64,000 bases of DNA from Paenibacillus sp. VTT E-133291 (GCF_002264395.1 NZ_NFVA01000019.1:1-64000), one strand, 5' to 3'; positions 45,447 to 54,467 are shown, counted from the stretch's first letter. Translations and numbers: made by a program. The notes: generated from the letters alone by a model not told the origin.

Positions 45447-46276
45447 TATAGTCCTCCTCTCTGCTCCAAGCTCTTCACTCTTTTTTCTTTCCAGGTCTCA
45501 ATAAAACCCAGAATTTTCTCGGGGGACTCTTCAACTTCACCATCCATTCCAAGGGTGTATCCAACTCTGGTCACCACACTTAGAACGCCTGACTTTTTCT
45601 CTTCGTCACTATAAAAATTATCTACGGTATCTTTTGATTTTTTAGCTTCCTCAAATTTCTCGTAAGCCTCTGGTGTGAGATAAATAATCGAAATTAGAGA
45701 ATTAATGTATTGATTATCCGCAAGCTGATTAGCAAAGCTGAGATAATGTTCGGATTCAGCTTGCGAATTCATGTTTCCCTTAGCGTCCATATAATCATCT
45801 GCATTCAAATAAACTTTAACTAGTTGTGTGTTCATCGGATAATGATCCAAAAACTCCTTGTATGACATTCCAGTATCTGAATGTTCAGGGTAGGTTAACC
45901 CTGTATCGTTAGCTATGATCAGCTTACTGTCTGGCCAAATTCTTTTTGCTAGTTCTTGAATCGGCTGTTCTGCATTTTTGGCTACTGCCTGATTTAGATA
46001 TTTGTCATATACCTTTTTCAGATCCTTAGTGATTTCAACAGGAACTTTTAGGGTCGCGTCATGCTTCGGTCGAACAATCGCCTTCAAAGTATTGTTGTTC
46101 ATCGTTCCCCAGCTGCCGCCTATACCATCAAGAACAAATTCCTCACCATACTTTTCCTGCAAAGAACTTAAGATTTTCGTTTCCGCTTTCTCATCTTTAG
46201 AGGCACAGCCCATAAAGCTGAACATTGATAATATCAACATCAGAGTCCACACCTTCCTTGTAAAAAAAATTTTCAT
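45446..46276 (-). CDS. Lipoprotein, possible immunity protein of the lipase
   Basis: 276 residues. Lipoprotein signal with lipobox SFMGC, lipidated Cys24. The mature part is hydrophilic with mixed alpha/beta character (EFVLDGIGGSWGTMNNNTLKAIVRPK, PEHSDTGMSYKEFLDHYPMNTQLVKVYLNADDY); family not recognised. It sits directly between the two GxSxG hydrolase genes, and its TAA overlaps the ATG of the 643-residue lipase. In S. aureus the TslA lipase is neutralised by a lipoprotein (TilA) encoded beside it. The same order here makes an immunity role plausible, but this is inference from layout. Confidence 0.75.
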   Translation of the reverse strand: MKIFFTRKVWTLMLILSMFSFMGCASKDEKAETKILSSLQEKYGEEFVLDGIGGSWGTMNNNTLKAIVRPKHDATLKVPVEITKDLKKVYDKYLNQAVAKNAEQPIQELAKRIWPDSKLIIANDTGLTYPEHSDTGMSYKEFLDHYPMNTQLVKVYLNADDYMDAKGNMNSQAESEHYLSFANQLADNQYINSLISIIYLTPEAYEKFEEAKKSKDTVDNFYSDEEKKSGVLSVVTRVGYTLGMDGEVEESPEKILGFIETWKEKRVKSLEQRGGL

Positions 46277-46316
46277 GCCGGCTTCACTCCTTTATGATGA
46301 CATCCTATTAACTCAC

Positions 46317-47456
46317 TTAGAATTCAAAATCCAGCTTCAATTCTGGATATTTGAACATTTGATTCATGTACGTTTCAACCACCTTATCAAGGTGCGCCGT
46401 CATTTGGCTGGTTAGTTTTTCCATACGCTCCATGAGGGCATTTGTCAGCTTATCCAACCATTCCTCTACGTGGTCCATCAGCTGATCCCCCACCGGACTG
46501 CAAATCAGAAGGATGGATAAGACAGCTTGTGTGATTTCATTTAGCTCCTCTGCCGTTTTCGCCGCCTCTAGCATGGCTGCTTCGGATAAATGTTCGTACT
46601 TCGCACGAATATCATCAAATAAGAAGGATTCCGGAATATGATTCATTTCAGTTCTCCACTCACTGAACTTTGCATCCAACATTCGATCATATTTGTGGGC
46701 GATTTCTATCATTGCACCCCGCACTTTCCCTACATCCAGCTGATCCATTAAGGTAAATATCACATACCCCAAATGATCAGATGCACGTTCGGTTAGTCCG
46801 ACTGTATCTCCAAATCCGCTCATCACAGCATCAAAAACAGGCGTATGATCTTCTGTTAGCGTATTAATCTTGGACAACAAGGCATAGGTATTCCCTTTTT
46901 CACCTGTAATCACATTCCCCTTGGAATCAAAGGTATAGCGCTGCCAAAGGGAATCAGGGATCATGAATTCTGTTCCTTCTAGACCCGATTTAGCAAATAC
47001 AATCTCTTCGTTATGTTTGCCTAAGGCGGATACTAGACTGTTGTAGGCCACAATATTTTTAACCTGAAGCTTTTCATTTTGCTTAGCGGACAGAATGTTT
47101 GCGATCCCCGGTGCGTCGAATACTACACCACCAATCCCCTCATTAACCGATGCTGCATAAAGAGCTAACGCTCCACCGATGGAATAACCAGTAACTAGGC
47201 AGTCTCCCTTTCCTTTGTTCTTCATTGCAAATTTTGAGGCTTCCTCCGGCATGCTGCTTTGGCCGCTTAGCAGAGACTGCAGATCAGCGAGCCAATCTTC
47301 GCCTTTATATGTAAAGATAATTAATCTATCGTCATGCTCATTTTTATAGGCATAGGCTGCTGCACCAGCAAAGGCTAGACTATCCGTTAGCTCAAGCCCA
47401 TCTGCTACTTCTACAACGGATACCAGCTTTATGTATTGTTGTTCAGTCAGCTTCAC
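46317..47456 (-). CDS. Second GxSxG hydrolase-like protein of the locus
   Basis: 379 residues from GTG 47456 (GGGGGG upstream). An alpha/beta-hydrolase-like N-terminal part has RLIIFTYKGEDWLADLQ and Ser92 in DCLVTGYSIGGALALY. From about residue 230 the protein is helical with amphipathic Met/Glu/Lys-rich repeats (MERMEKLTSQMTAHLDKVVETYMNQMFKY). No signal peptide. It looks like a shorter homologue of the 643-residue lipase and may be a second effector, a partner or a scaffold. It follows the WXG100 gene after 93 bp. Confidence 0.75.
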   Translation of the reverse strand: MKLTEQQYIKLVSVVEVADGLELTDSLAFAGAAAYAYKNEHDDRLIIFTYKGEDWLADLQSLLSGQSSMPEEASKFAMKNKGKGDCLVTGYSIGGALALYAASVNEGIGGVVFDAPGIANILSAKQNEKLQVKNIVAYNSLVSALGKHNEEIVFAKSGLEGTEFMIPDSLWQRYTFDSKGNVITGEKGNTYALLSKINTLTEDHTPVFDAVMSGFGDTVGLTERASDHLGYVIFTLMDQLDVGKVRGAMIEIAHKYDRMLDAKFSEWRTEMNHIPESFLFDDIRAKYEHLSEAAMLEAAKTAEELNEITQAVLSILLICSPVGDQLMDHVEEWLDKLTNALMERMEKLTSQMTAHLDKVVETYMNQMFKYPELKLDFEF

Positions 47457-47549
47457 TTACAGATCCCCCCAAGAAAAATCATTTCATTCCAATTAAAATC
47501 TACTAACAAGGCAGACAGTTTAAGATCTGCCTTGTTATGTATACCTGCA

Positions 47550-47849
47550 TTATTTTCCGCGCAGTTTACTTGCCATTTCTTGCTCGGCTTGTTGCTTGAT
47601 GTTAGCGATTTGCGTTAGGTTCTTACTGATATTCTCTACACAGAGAACAAGCTCTTTAAAACTAGGCATAAGTCCGTCGAATTGTTGTACAAACGCTGTT
47701 TGTGATTCCCCTTGCCACCAACCGCTAACCGCATGAATTTCAGTCTGCAATTGTTTGATAAGTGTATCCGCATTACTTGCTTTAGTCTTAATGGACTTAG
47801 CTACTCCTAGAGCCTGATCCGGATTAAATGTAAGATTGTTTCCCGCCAT
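47550..47849 (-). CDS. WXG100-family (EsxA-like) protein
   Basis: 99 residues from ATG 47849 (GGAGG with 8-nt spacing). Two amphipathic helices flank the turn SGWWQGESQTAF, a WxG motif near the middle, as in ESAT-6-like substrates. The C-terminal YxxxD/E export signal of T7 substrates is absent; there is no tyrosine in the protein. It may be a cosecreted chaperone or substrate of the EccC-type ATPase. It is 23 bp from the other WXG gene. Confidence 0.9.
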   Translation of the reverse strand: MAGNNLTFNPDQALGVAKSIKTKASNADTLIKQLQTEIHAVSGWWQGESQTAFVQQFDGLMPSFKELVLCVENISKNLTQIANIKQQAEQEMASKLRGK

Positions 47850-47872
47850 TTTATTCACCTCCTTTCAAAGCA

Positions 47873-48238
47873 TTAATCTTTGTTTTCGTCATTACTTTTG
47901 GCTTTGCTTTTGTTTTCCAATTGTTTTTGTTTCAGTACCTCTTGTGCTGCTTTCTCTGCCAGTCTTCGCTTCTCTTCTCTTTCCTGTTCGGCACGGCTCA
48001 CTTCTGAAGCCACTCTTTGAACTCCACTTCCGAGCCTATCTAGCGTTCTAAGCAGGGCCTTTATCTCGTGGTCCAGCGCATCGTATTCACTTTGAAACGC
48101 TTTAGAAGCTGTGCCAGTCCAGTAACTAGACGATTGTGTGTACTCGCTTTGCAGTTTTTTTGAAGTACTATTCACTTCATTGGCTAGTCTATGGATCTGT
48201 GAAGCCTTTCCCCTAATTTCTGATGGACTAACTGACAT
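47873..48238 (-). CDS. WXG100-like protein with long charged tail
   Basis: 121 residues. A helix-turn-helix hairpin has SSYWTGTASKAFQSEYDAL as the WxG turn. It is extended by about 35 very charged residues (RAEQEREEKRRLAEKAAQEVLKQKQ). The tail is longer than in ordinary WXG100 proteins and could interact with the ATPase or the Tad parts. No YxxxD/E signal at the end. It follows the EccC gene after 39 bp with a GGAGG ribosome site. Confidence 0.85.
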   Translation of the reverse strand: MSVSPSEIRGKASQIHRLANEVNSTSKKLQSEYTQSSSYWTGTASKAFQSEYDALDHEIKALLRTLDRLGSGVQRVASEVSRAEQEREEKRRLAEKAAQEVLKQKQLENKSKAKSNDENKD

Positions 48239-48277
48239 CTCTGCACCTCCATCTTAAACTCACATCCCCGCAGCAAC

Positions 48278-51200
48278 TCAGTTGTCCTTGCTCAACACAG
48301 CGCATCTTAGTCCCGTGTATTTGTTCTTTACAATGAGATAGCCATCGCCTTGCTCCCCACTCTTCTCCTGGGTTCCATAAGGTAAAGACACATTGTACAG
48401 ATTTTGTTCTTTCATTCTACCCAGCAAGATCCCGGTCTGCTCTTCTCTTATGGTCTTGCCCAAAGAATCCCAATTAGCGGTAAGATCACTTGTATTGTCT
48501 GCCGCTAGAACAGCTACCTTCATGCCGCGTTCTTGCTTCACAATCCGCTCAATCAGCTCATGCAGCATGTACATGTCTCCACTCGTAAATTCACTTAGGC
48601 GATCAATGACAAAGATCATTTGCTTCCACTGTTTCATCAGCGCACCAACATCACCGCCGGACATCCTGCAAGAGAAAAGCTCGTTGCGTCTAGATTCCAA
48701 TTTATCCTTGATCCCATCAATGAAATCATCCAGATCATCCACGTTCGCTATATCCGTTACGAAAGGCTGCTTCATCAGTTCATAAATGCCCATAGCGGAT
48801 GAATCCAGCGCATATACCTCAAGATCCTGTTTATCACTCAGCAGCTTCATCCACGATACAAGTAAAGTGCTCTTGCCTGACATAGCCTCTCCCGTTACCA
48901 TCAGCACTGGTGTTGCGAGAAGGTCTACAAACACGGGCTGTAAATCATTGTTGGCCAAGCCTATTGCTAGTATCTCTGTATCCTTATTGAGTGCTCTCAG
49001 GTCAATGGTAGAAGGCATCATCGGAATTGGAGCTGCTCCGCTAAGATTCAAAGCTTCCATTCTCTCCAATAAGAGCTCCGTGGCGGTATGTTCATATTCA
49101 GGAAGCGAAGTCTGGAATTCTAAAGGCGGCTTGCCCCGTACTAATCCTCTGCCTGCAACCTTTACCGGTTCCAAGCCTTCTGTTCTTCCTACAATGCCTT
49201 CATATTCACTTTTCTCCGTCATTTGGAAGCTAACCGCCATCTTAAAGTTGACCGAAAATTTATATCTGACCAGAGCACTATTGGTAGCTGTAGCTACCAT
49301 ATAGATACCGTACTTAAAGCCTTCACGGGCCAGCAGCACCATTTGTGCGTCAAAGTCTTCGTAAGTCTCTGATAATGCGAAGTAGTTGTCGACCATAATT
49401 ACCAATGCTGGCAGTTTTCGTCCACTTTTACGATAATCACTGAATCCCTCACTACCGGTAGCTTCAAATAACGTTCTTCGTTCCTCCATGACCCTGAACA
49501 CAAAACGCATACACTGGTCAATCTTTTCTTCTTGCTCCAGTGTCATAACCCCACCGACATGAGGAAGCTTCTCCATAGCTTTGAGAGAGCTACCGCCAAA
49601 ATCCATAATGTAGATGTTGACGTCATCCGGTGGATACATCAGAGCCAGCGATATACATAATGTTTTGAGGAACACAGTTTTACCTGTACCCGGCGTTCCA
49701 TAGACAAACAGATTCCCTTCAGATGCAAAATCAATCTCCACCGTTTCCTGTTTCTGTTTTCTTGGATCATCCATAATTCCTACTGGCACACTGAGCAGCT
49801 TCTGCTGCTGAGGCCAGCTATTATTTGCAAAGCTATTCGTCAGTAATGAATCAAGGTAGACTAGTTCAGGCAACGGCGGCAACCAAGGTCCTTTTATTGG
49901 AGAAATCCCATATTGCTTGGCGGTCTCCGTAATGTATTCAACCATGGCATGCAGTTGGGAAGTAGAATCGTTTTTGGCGATTTTCTCTTCCTCCAGCGGA
50001 AAGATCTGCTCGCTTCTACCATTCAGGGCCACTTTGTAGATTCGTTTGGGCTTGTTCTCCTGTCTCTGCTGTTCACCCTTGGGATCATAATCAGCACCGG
50101 AATAAGCAGACTGGAATAACTCAAAGATCTCATCATTTCCGACCTGTATATACGCTCGTCCCGGCTCCTTAATCATGGCGGCATCTGGACGTTTAATAAC
50201 ATCCTTACTATCCGCTTCATCCTGTACCTTCAGACATATTTTGAATTTCGAGTTGCTCCATATCTGGTCATCCACTACACCAGCAGGCTTCTGGGTGGCA
50301 AGAATTAAATGAACACCAAGACTTCGGCCAACACGCGCTGTGCTCACCAACTCTTTCATGAAATCAGGTTGATCCTGCTTCAGCTCCGCGAACTCATCCG
50401 CAATCATAATCAGATGGGGAATCGCCGGCATATCACCTTTGATATTGTTGCTATAAAATAATTTCTGGTATTTATCAATATTATTCACGCCATATTCCGA
50501 GAAAACACGTTGACGCCGCATGAGCTCACTTTTAATAGATAGGAGGGCTCTCGTCGTTTGATTCCCATCCAAGTTCGTAATGGTACCGACCAGATGAGGC
50601 ATTCCCTTGAATACATCTGCCATGCCTCCCCCTTTATAATCGATGAGCACAAAGGCAATATCATGGGGGTGATAATGAATGGCTTGAGAGACGATAATGC
50701 TCTGCAGCAGTTCACTTTTCCCGGAACCCGTCGTCCCAGCTACAAGACCATGGGGTCCAAACCCCGTCTCATGCATATCCAGATGTAAAGCTTCTCCACC
50801 AGCCCTCACTCCTATAGGAACGCTCATACCCATATAGGTTTTGTTACGGGTCCAGTTCAGCATTACATTTACTTCAGATACCTTTTCGTTCTGCAGCATT
50901 TCCATCAGCGTGATGGAGGATGGAAGCGAGAAATTAGCACTTGAATTTTTGATACGAAGCGGCGCAAGCTTTCTCGCCACCAGGTCCAAGTCCTTTATTT
51001 CTGTCTGGTCCGGAGTAAACACGATCTTCTCTCCGGTTAATCGATTGGCCATTTCACCGCTTTTTCCGTTCAAATGAATAACTATTTTACAGTTCATGGG
51101 CAAATAGGCAGAATTCTTGGCGATAAAAAGGGTAGATACCCCAATTTGTGCACTGCCGTTGTACAAATATTTACTGATCAGCTCATTCTCAAGCAAAGAA

Positions 51201-52138
51201 GTATCTTCTACAATAAAGAGATAATGCGGCAATACCCCGCCAACCAAAGACTTCATCTCTCTCTCCTTCAAAGCGCCATAAATCTCGGACAAGGTCTGAT
51301 GGGCAATGGCCTTACCACATAAGAGAAATCTGATATTGAAGCCGTCATCCCATAGATGGGGTACAAATTTAAGCCAATCCCATTTCTCCAGCTCATCCTC
51401 CGTGGCAAGAACAATAACTCTAACATCGTCATAACCATGATGAGTCACAAGCTGAAGCAGCATCAGCTTTATAAGTTCGGCTGTCTTATCGCTTTCACCG
51501 GCAATTCCGCATATTTCGGAGGTTACCAGATTAACCGTTATGGGAACATTCGAGACCTTTTCGAATTCCATAGCCAATCTCTGCGGCTCCATCAAAAGCG
51601 GGTCCGTTTCAAGGATGATAGCCTGCTTAGTGTAATTGATATGCAGTTCCAGCGGTGCACTGCCCACTCCGATCCGCAGAGCCAAAAAATCATTATGGGA
51701 AGGCGTTTTTTCCCATAGCTTGTTATCTCTCCGCATAATCCTCTGCACACATTCCGCTGGCTCCGGACTCATTTCATTCATAGCCTTAATCTGTTGTTCG
51801 CGAGCAATGGATAATTCACTGCGCACATCGGTTATAAATTGGAGATACTTCTCTTCTCGCTCCTTCTTTTTCCGTTTATATTTTCTAATCTGCGTTGTCG
51901 CTCCTGTAAGAGAACCGATTAAGGTCATCACTGTAGTTGCAACCGAGATCAATAAGTAAATGGACTGTGAAGTCATCGCAATTAATACGGTAATAATCAA
52001 CATCACGATTGGTGGAAGTAATATTCCGAACCAAGAGATTTCTGGTTTCTCATTGATCATGGGTGGATTAGGAACATCCATTTCTCCCCGGGGCATATCT
52101 GGTAGGAAACGGGGCTGACGACTGAATTCATAGCTCAT
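48278..52138 (-). CDS. EccC/EssC-type triple FtsK/SpoIIIE ATPase of type VII secretion
   Basis: 1286 residues from ATG 52138 (AAAGG, 8 nt upstream; it begins 5 bp after the previous gene). Two membrane segments lie near residues 35-80 (WFGILLPPIVMLIITVLIA, LLISVATTVMTLIGSL). Then come three ATPase modules with intact P-loops: GTTGSGKS near 468, GTPGTGKT near 814 and GEAMSGKS near 1083. The first module shows VLIDYKGGGMADVF and the RSLGVHLILATQKP sensor segment. It lacks the N-terminal FHA pair of EssC in Staphylococcus and Bacillus, so it resembles the actinobacterial EccC layout. It should power export of the WXG proteins and lipases encoded downstream. Confidence 0.95.
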   Translation of the reverse strand: MSYEFSRQPRFLPDMPRGEMDVPNPPMINEKPEISWFGILLPPIVMLIITVLIAMTSQSIYLLISVATTVMTLIGSLTGATTQIRKYKRKKKEREEKYLQFITDVRSELSIAREQQIKAMNEMSPEPAECVQRIMRRDNKLWEKTPSHNDFLALRIGVGSAPLELHINYTKQAIILETDPLLMEPQRLAMEFEKVSNVPITVNLVTSEICGIAGESDKTAELIKLMLLQLVTHHGYDDVRVIVLATEDELEKWDWLKFVPHLWDDGFNIRFLLCGKAIAHQTLSEIYGALKEREMKSLVGGVLPHYLFIVEDTSLLENELISKYLYNGSAQIGVSTLFIAKNSAYLPMNCKIVIHLNGKSGEMANRLTGEKIVFTPDQTEIKDLDLVARKLAPLRIKNSSANFSLPSSITLMEMLQNEKVSEVNVMLNWTRNKTYMGMSVPIGVRAGGEALHLDMHETGFGPHGLVAGTTGSGKSELLQSIIVSQAIHYHPHDIAFVLIDYKGGGMADVFKGMPHLVGTITNLDGNQTTRALLSIKSELMRRQRVFSEYGVNNIDKYQKLFYSNNIKGDMPAIPHLIMIADEFAELKQDQPDFMKELVSTARVGRSLGVHLILATQKPAGVVDDQIWSNSKFKICLKVQDEADSKDVIKRPDAAMIKEPGRAYIQVGNDEIFELFQSAYSGADYDPKGEQQRQENKPKRIYKVALNGRSEQIFPLEEEKIAKNDSTSQLHAMVEYITETAKQYGISPIKGPWLPPLPELVYLDSLLTNSFANNSWPQQQKLLSVPVGIMDDPRKQKQETVEIDFASEGNLFVYGTPGTGKTVFLKTLCISLALMYPPDDVNIYIMDFGGSSLKAMEKLPHVGGVMTLEQEEKIDQCMRFVFRVMEERRTLFEATGSEGFSDYRKSGRKLPALVIMVDNYFALSETYEDFDAQMVLLAREGFKYGIYMVATATNSALVRYKFSVNFKMAVSFQMTEKSEYEGIVGRTEGLEPVKVAGRGLVRGKPPLEFQTSLPEYEHTATELLLERMEALNLSGAAPIPMMPSTIDLRALNKDTEILAIGLANNDLQPVFVDLLATPVLMVTGEAMSGKSTLLVSWMKLLSDKQDLEVYALDSSAMGIYELMKQPFVTDIANVDDLDDFIDGIKDKLESRRNELFSCRMSGGDVGALMKQWKQMIFVIDRLSEFTSGDMYMLHELIERIVKQERGMKVAVLAADNTSDLTANWDSLGKTIREEQTGILLGRMKEQNLYNVSLPYGTQEKSGEQGDGYLIVKNKYTGLRCAVLSKDN

Positions 52139-52143
52139 TAGAT

Positions 52144-52971
52144 CTACCTTTCTGTAAAGGTTATTGTCTCCGCCTCTCCACCAAATAGAGAGATTCGATG
52201 CCATTCACGACCACTGCAAAAATAAAGGTCATTGTCCAGAACATGCAAGAAATCAGCGTTCTCTCCACATATCCGAATACTGCCCCCATGCAATGGGTCT
52301 ACTCGATAAATACTGTTACCGTTTAACCGGTTAGCACAATAAAGATATCTGCCATCCGTGCTCATACTAAGGACATCCATGTTGTCTACAATAGTTACCT
52401 TTTGACTCTCCACATCAAGCAGCGTCAAGCAATGTCTATTCTTAGGATCTGGAAAACATAGCTTATTTCCTATTCGGACCAGTGAACTTGTAGTCAATTC
52501 ACTAATCCTTTCTCTATCCTCACCGGATTTTGTGCTCCGCTTAATCCCACTTGACGTAGCATAGTAGATTTGCCCTTCATACAAGAGAAAGCTCTCTACA
52601 TACTCATCGATCAACTTCATATCGCGTTTCCCATTAGTAGCACAGCGATACAATCGATGGTCCTCTTCGTGAATATAGTAGATCCAATCTTCACATCGCC
52701 GAAGCTGATAACAGGGCTTATCTAACAAGACCTCTACCTGCTGCTTTACAATATCTAGCTTGCAGAGCACATCACCCTTTAACTGATCACTGTAATATAG
52801 AGAGTGGCCAGCCTCATTCATGAACCAGAACAAACCCTCGTAATGAATCGGCTCCGCTTGAGCATTCTCTCTGTCCAAGGAATAAGTTCCTGAATAATTC
52901 TTAATATCCGTAATAAAGATCGCTTCTCCAGCTTTCACAATTAATCCGCCATTTTGCAGGTTACCATTCAT
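52144..52971 (-). CDS. Beta-propeller (DUF5050-like) protein
   Basis: 275 residues without signal peptide. The repeating pattern of W/Y-hydrophobic-D blades (GLFWFMNEAGHSLYYSDQLKGDVLCKLD, DWIYYIHEEDHRLYRCATNGK, RYLYCANRLNGNSIYRVDP) indicates a six- or seven-bladed propeller of the DUF5050 type. It is encoded between the YukD-like and EccC-type genes. It may be a cytoplasmic scaffold; no enzymatic motif is visible. Confidence 0.75.
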   Translation of the reverse strand: MNGNLQNGGLIVKAGEAIFITDIKNYSGTYSLDRENAQAEPIHYEGLFWFMNEAGHSLYYSDQLKGDVLCKLDIVKQQVEVLLDKPCYQLRRCEDWIYYIHEEDHRLYRCATNGKRDMKLIDEYVESFLLYEGQIYYATSSGIKRSTKSGEDRERISELTTSSLVRIGNKLCFPDPKNRHCLTLLDVESQKVTIVDNMDVLSMSTDGRYLYCANRLNGNSIYRVDPLHGGSIRICGENADFLHVLDNDLYFCSGREWHRISLFGGEAETITFTER

Positions 52972-52985
52972 TTCATCACCCCTTC

Positions 52986-53216
52986 TCAGATAAGTGTGAG
53001 GAGTGCGCCATGGGCTACACCTTCTTGATCCAAGGTTTTATTATTATTTAATATTCTGCCTAGCGGCTCAGCTTGAAGCTTGAGGTCATTGCTCTTCTTT
53101 AAATTCAGGGAATCTGTTAGCATATCTAGCAAATCTTCTATCACTACAAACCCTGGAACTTTCAGATCAATTCGTTGAGCAGTATCCGTTTGAAGAGTCA
53201 CCATGATATAGTCCAT
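52986..53216 (-). CDS. YukD/EsaB-like ubiquitin-fold protein of type VII secretion
   Basis: 76 residues from ATG 53216 (AAAGGA, 9 nt upstream; two earlier starts are possible). It reads MDYIMVTLQTDTAQRIDLKVPGF...DLLDMLTDSLNLKK, KLQAEPLGRILNNNKTLDQEGVAHGALLTLI, a beta-grasp pattern with the hydrophobic patch of YukD. In actinobacterial EccD this fold is joined to a membrane domain; here it is free as in T7SSb. It sits exactly at the junction of Tad and T7 genes. Confidence 0.85.
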   Translation of the reverse strand: MDYIMVTLQTDTAQRIDLKVPGFVVIEDLLDMLTDSLNLKKSNDLKLQAEPLGRILNNNKTLDQEGVAHGALLTLI

Positions 53217-53233
53217 GCCGATAGTTCCTTTCA

Positions 53234-53731
53234 TCAATTCTTAACGGAGAGAATATAATTTCTTTCACTAATTAATTGATAACCCACATCTCTTTCTGCT
53301 TCTTCAGCGAGCTTTAAATATCTAGTCTTAAACTTATAGGTCGCTTGCGCCTTTACATCTACTTCGGATACCTGTTGTCCGGTCTCCATATTTTCTTCAT
53401 CAGAAAAATCTAAACTTACGGTAAAATCATTGTATCTTCCATCATTAGATGTAAATGTGAGTGTATTATCATCACGGCTTTGCTCCGATACATTGAGCGC
53501 ACTCTCGAAAGCATCAGAGAAGTATTCCTTGAACCTCTCCTCGTTAATTTTTGCATCTAGTCCACGAAGCAGTTCATACTCCAAGCTCCGATCCTTGGCT
53601 GCACGGCAAGCATTAGAGATCGCAGTGCTCAACACTACCTTTTCTCGAAATACAATCCCCATCTCTACCAAAGGCTCTACAGCAATCGAAACCAGAATGA
53701 TCGCTAATATCCCTATTGCAAGATTTCTCAT
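53234..53731 (-). CDS. TadE-like pseudopilin 1
   Basis: 165 residues: an N-terminal hydrophobic segment (NLAIGILAIILVSIAVEPLVEMG) and a polar extracellular domain. The size and position after the pilin and Tad core genes fit the TadE/TadF minor pilin group. No cysteine pair or obvious processing site. 17 bp upstream of the YukD-like gene. Confidence 0.65.
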   Translation of the reverse strand: MRNLAIGILAIILVSIAVEPLVEMGIVFREKVVLSTAISNACRAAKDRSLEYELLRGLDAKINEERFKEYFSDAFESALNVSEQSRDDNTLTFTSNDGRYNDFTVSLDFSDEENMETGQQVSEVDVKAQATYKFKTRYLKLAEEAERDVGYQLISERNYILSVKN

Positions 53732-53746
53732 TCAAAGTCATTCCTA

Positions 53747-54226
53747 TCAATCCATATAGTAGTCCAGATCCTTATAATGCTTCAGCCCCGTTGTTGACAT
53801 AGAGAATTGGACCGGGATTTCACGCTCGAGCTTCTTTCCCCATAAAGTAATAGAAAAGGGATAAACAGCCTTAATCTCGACTGTAAGCGGTTCACCTCTT
53901 TGCCGATACGGTTTGTTCATTTCATTCCATTCGTAATAGGAGGTTTCATCATCATTTCCAATTGCATCATCTTGATCCACATTAGTGACTGTAATGGAAA
54001 TATCATCAGCCTTATCCCGGTAAATAGGGCGCTCCTGTAATCTCTCCATAGCATCCTCATAATACGATTCCTTCAGGTAGTTATCTCCTGCTACAATCTG
54101 TGAGACACTATAGGTCTCCGTCACTAGCGTTAAATACCATGGAAAAAAGAAAGCCAAATTCACAAACAGCAAAATCGTAACCGATGTCAGGATGGTAAGT
54201 AGTACTGCCTTTGCTATCCCTTGCAT
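53747..54226 (-). CDS. TadE/TadF-like pseudopilin 2
   Basis: 159 residues: N-terminal membrane helix (KAVLLTILTSVTILLFVNLAFFFPWYL) and a polar beta-rich domain that contains PLTVEIKAVYPFSITLWGKKLEREIPVQFSMSTTGLKHY, similar in pattern to the C-terminus of TadE-type proteins. The gene follows the Flp-like gene closely. Probable minor pilin; assignment rests on size, topology and context. Confidence 0.65.
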   Translation of the reverse strand: MQGIAKAVLLTILTSVTILLFVNLAFFFPWYLTLVTETYSVSQIVAGDNYLKESYYEDAMERLQERPIYRDKADDISITVTNVDQDDAIGNDDETSYYEWNEMNKPYRQRGEPLTVEIKAVYPFSITLWGKKLEREIPVQFSMSTTGLKHYKDLDYYMD

Positions 54227-54243
54227 TATGCTTTCACCCCAAA

Positions 54244-54438
54244 TTAGCTAACCATCTTTTTAATCAAATCTTCAAATAAAAATGTCCAGATATCATCTAT
54301 CCATCCGACTAGCGCGCCGTCTTTCAAATAAGTAACTACCACGCCAATTACAATGATAACGCCGACCGTAATCGCGATTTGCTTGATGCCTACTTCTCCT
54401 TTTTCCTCCACTAGCAATCCCTTTAGATCTGTTTTCAT
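54244..54438 (-). CDS. Flp-like small pilin
   Basis: 64 residues. A short acidic leader ends LLVEEKGEVGIKQ, then a hydrophobic helix (IAITVGVIIVIGVVVTYL) and a polar amphipathic end. A Gly followed by Glu two residues later just before the helix recalls the class IVb prepilin site (G/xxxxE). It lies between the TadC and TadE-like genes, the expected position of a Flp pilin. No prepilin peptidase gene is in the window. Confidence 0.7.
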   Translation of the reverse strand: MKTDLKGLLVEEKGEVGIKQIAITVGVIIVIGVVVTYLKDGALVGWIDDIWTFLFEDLIKKMVS

Positions 54439-54467
54439 TCGTGTATCCCCCTATAAATAAATTTGAC

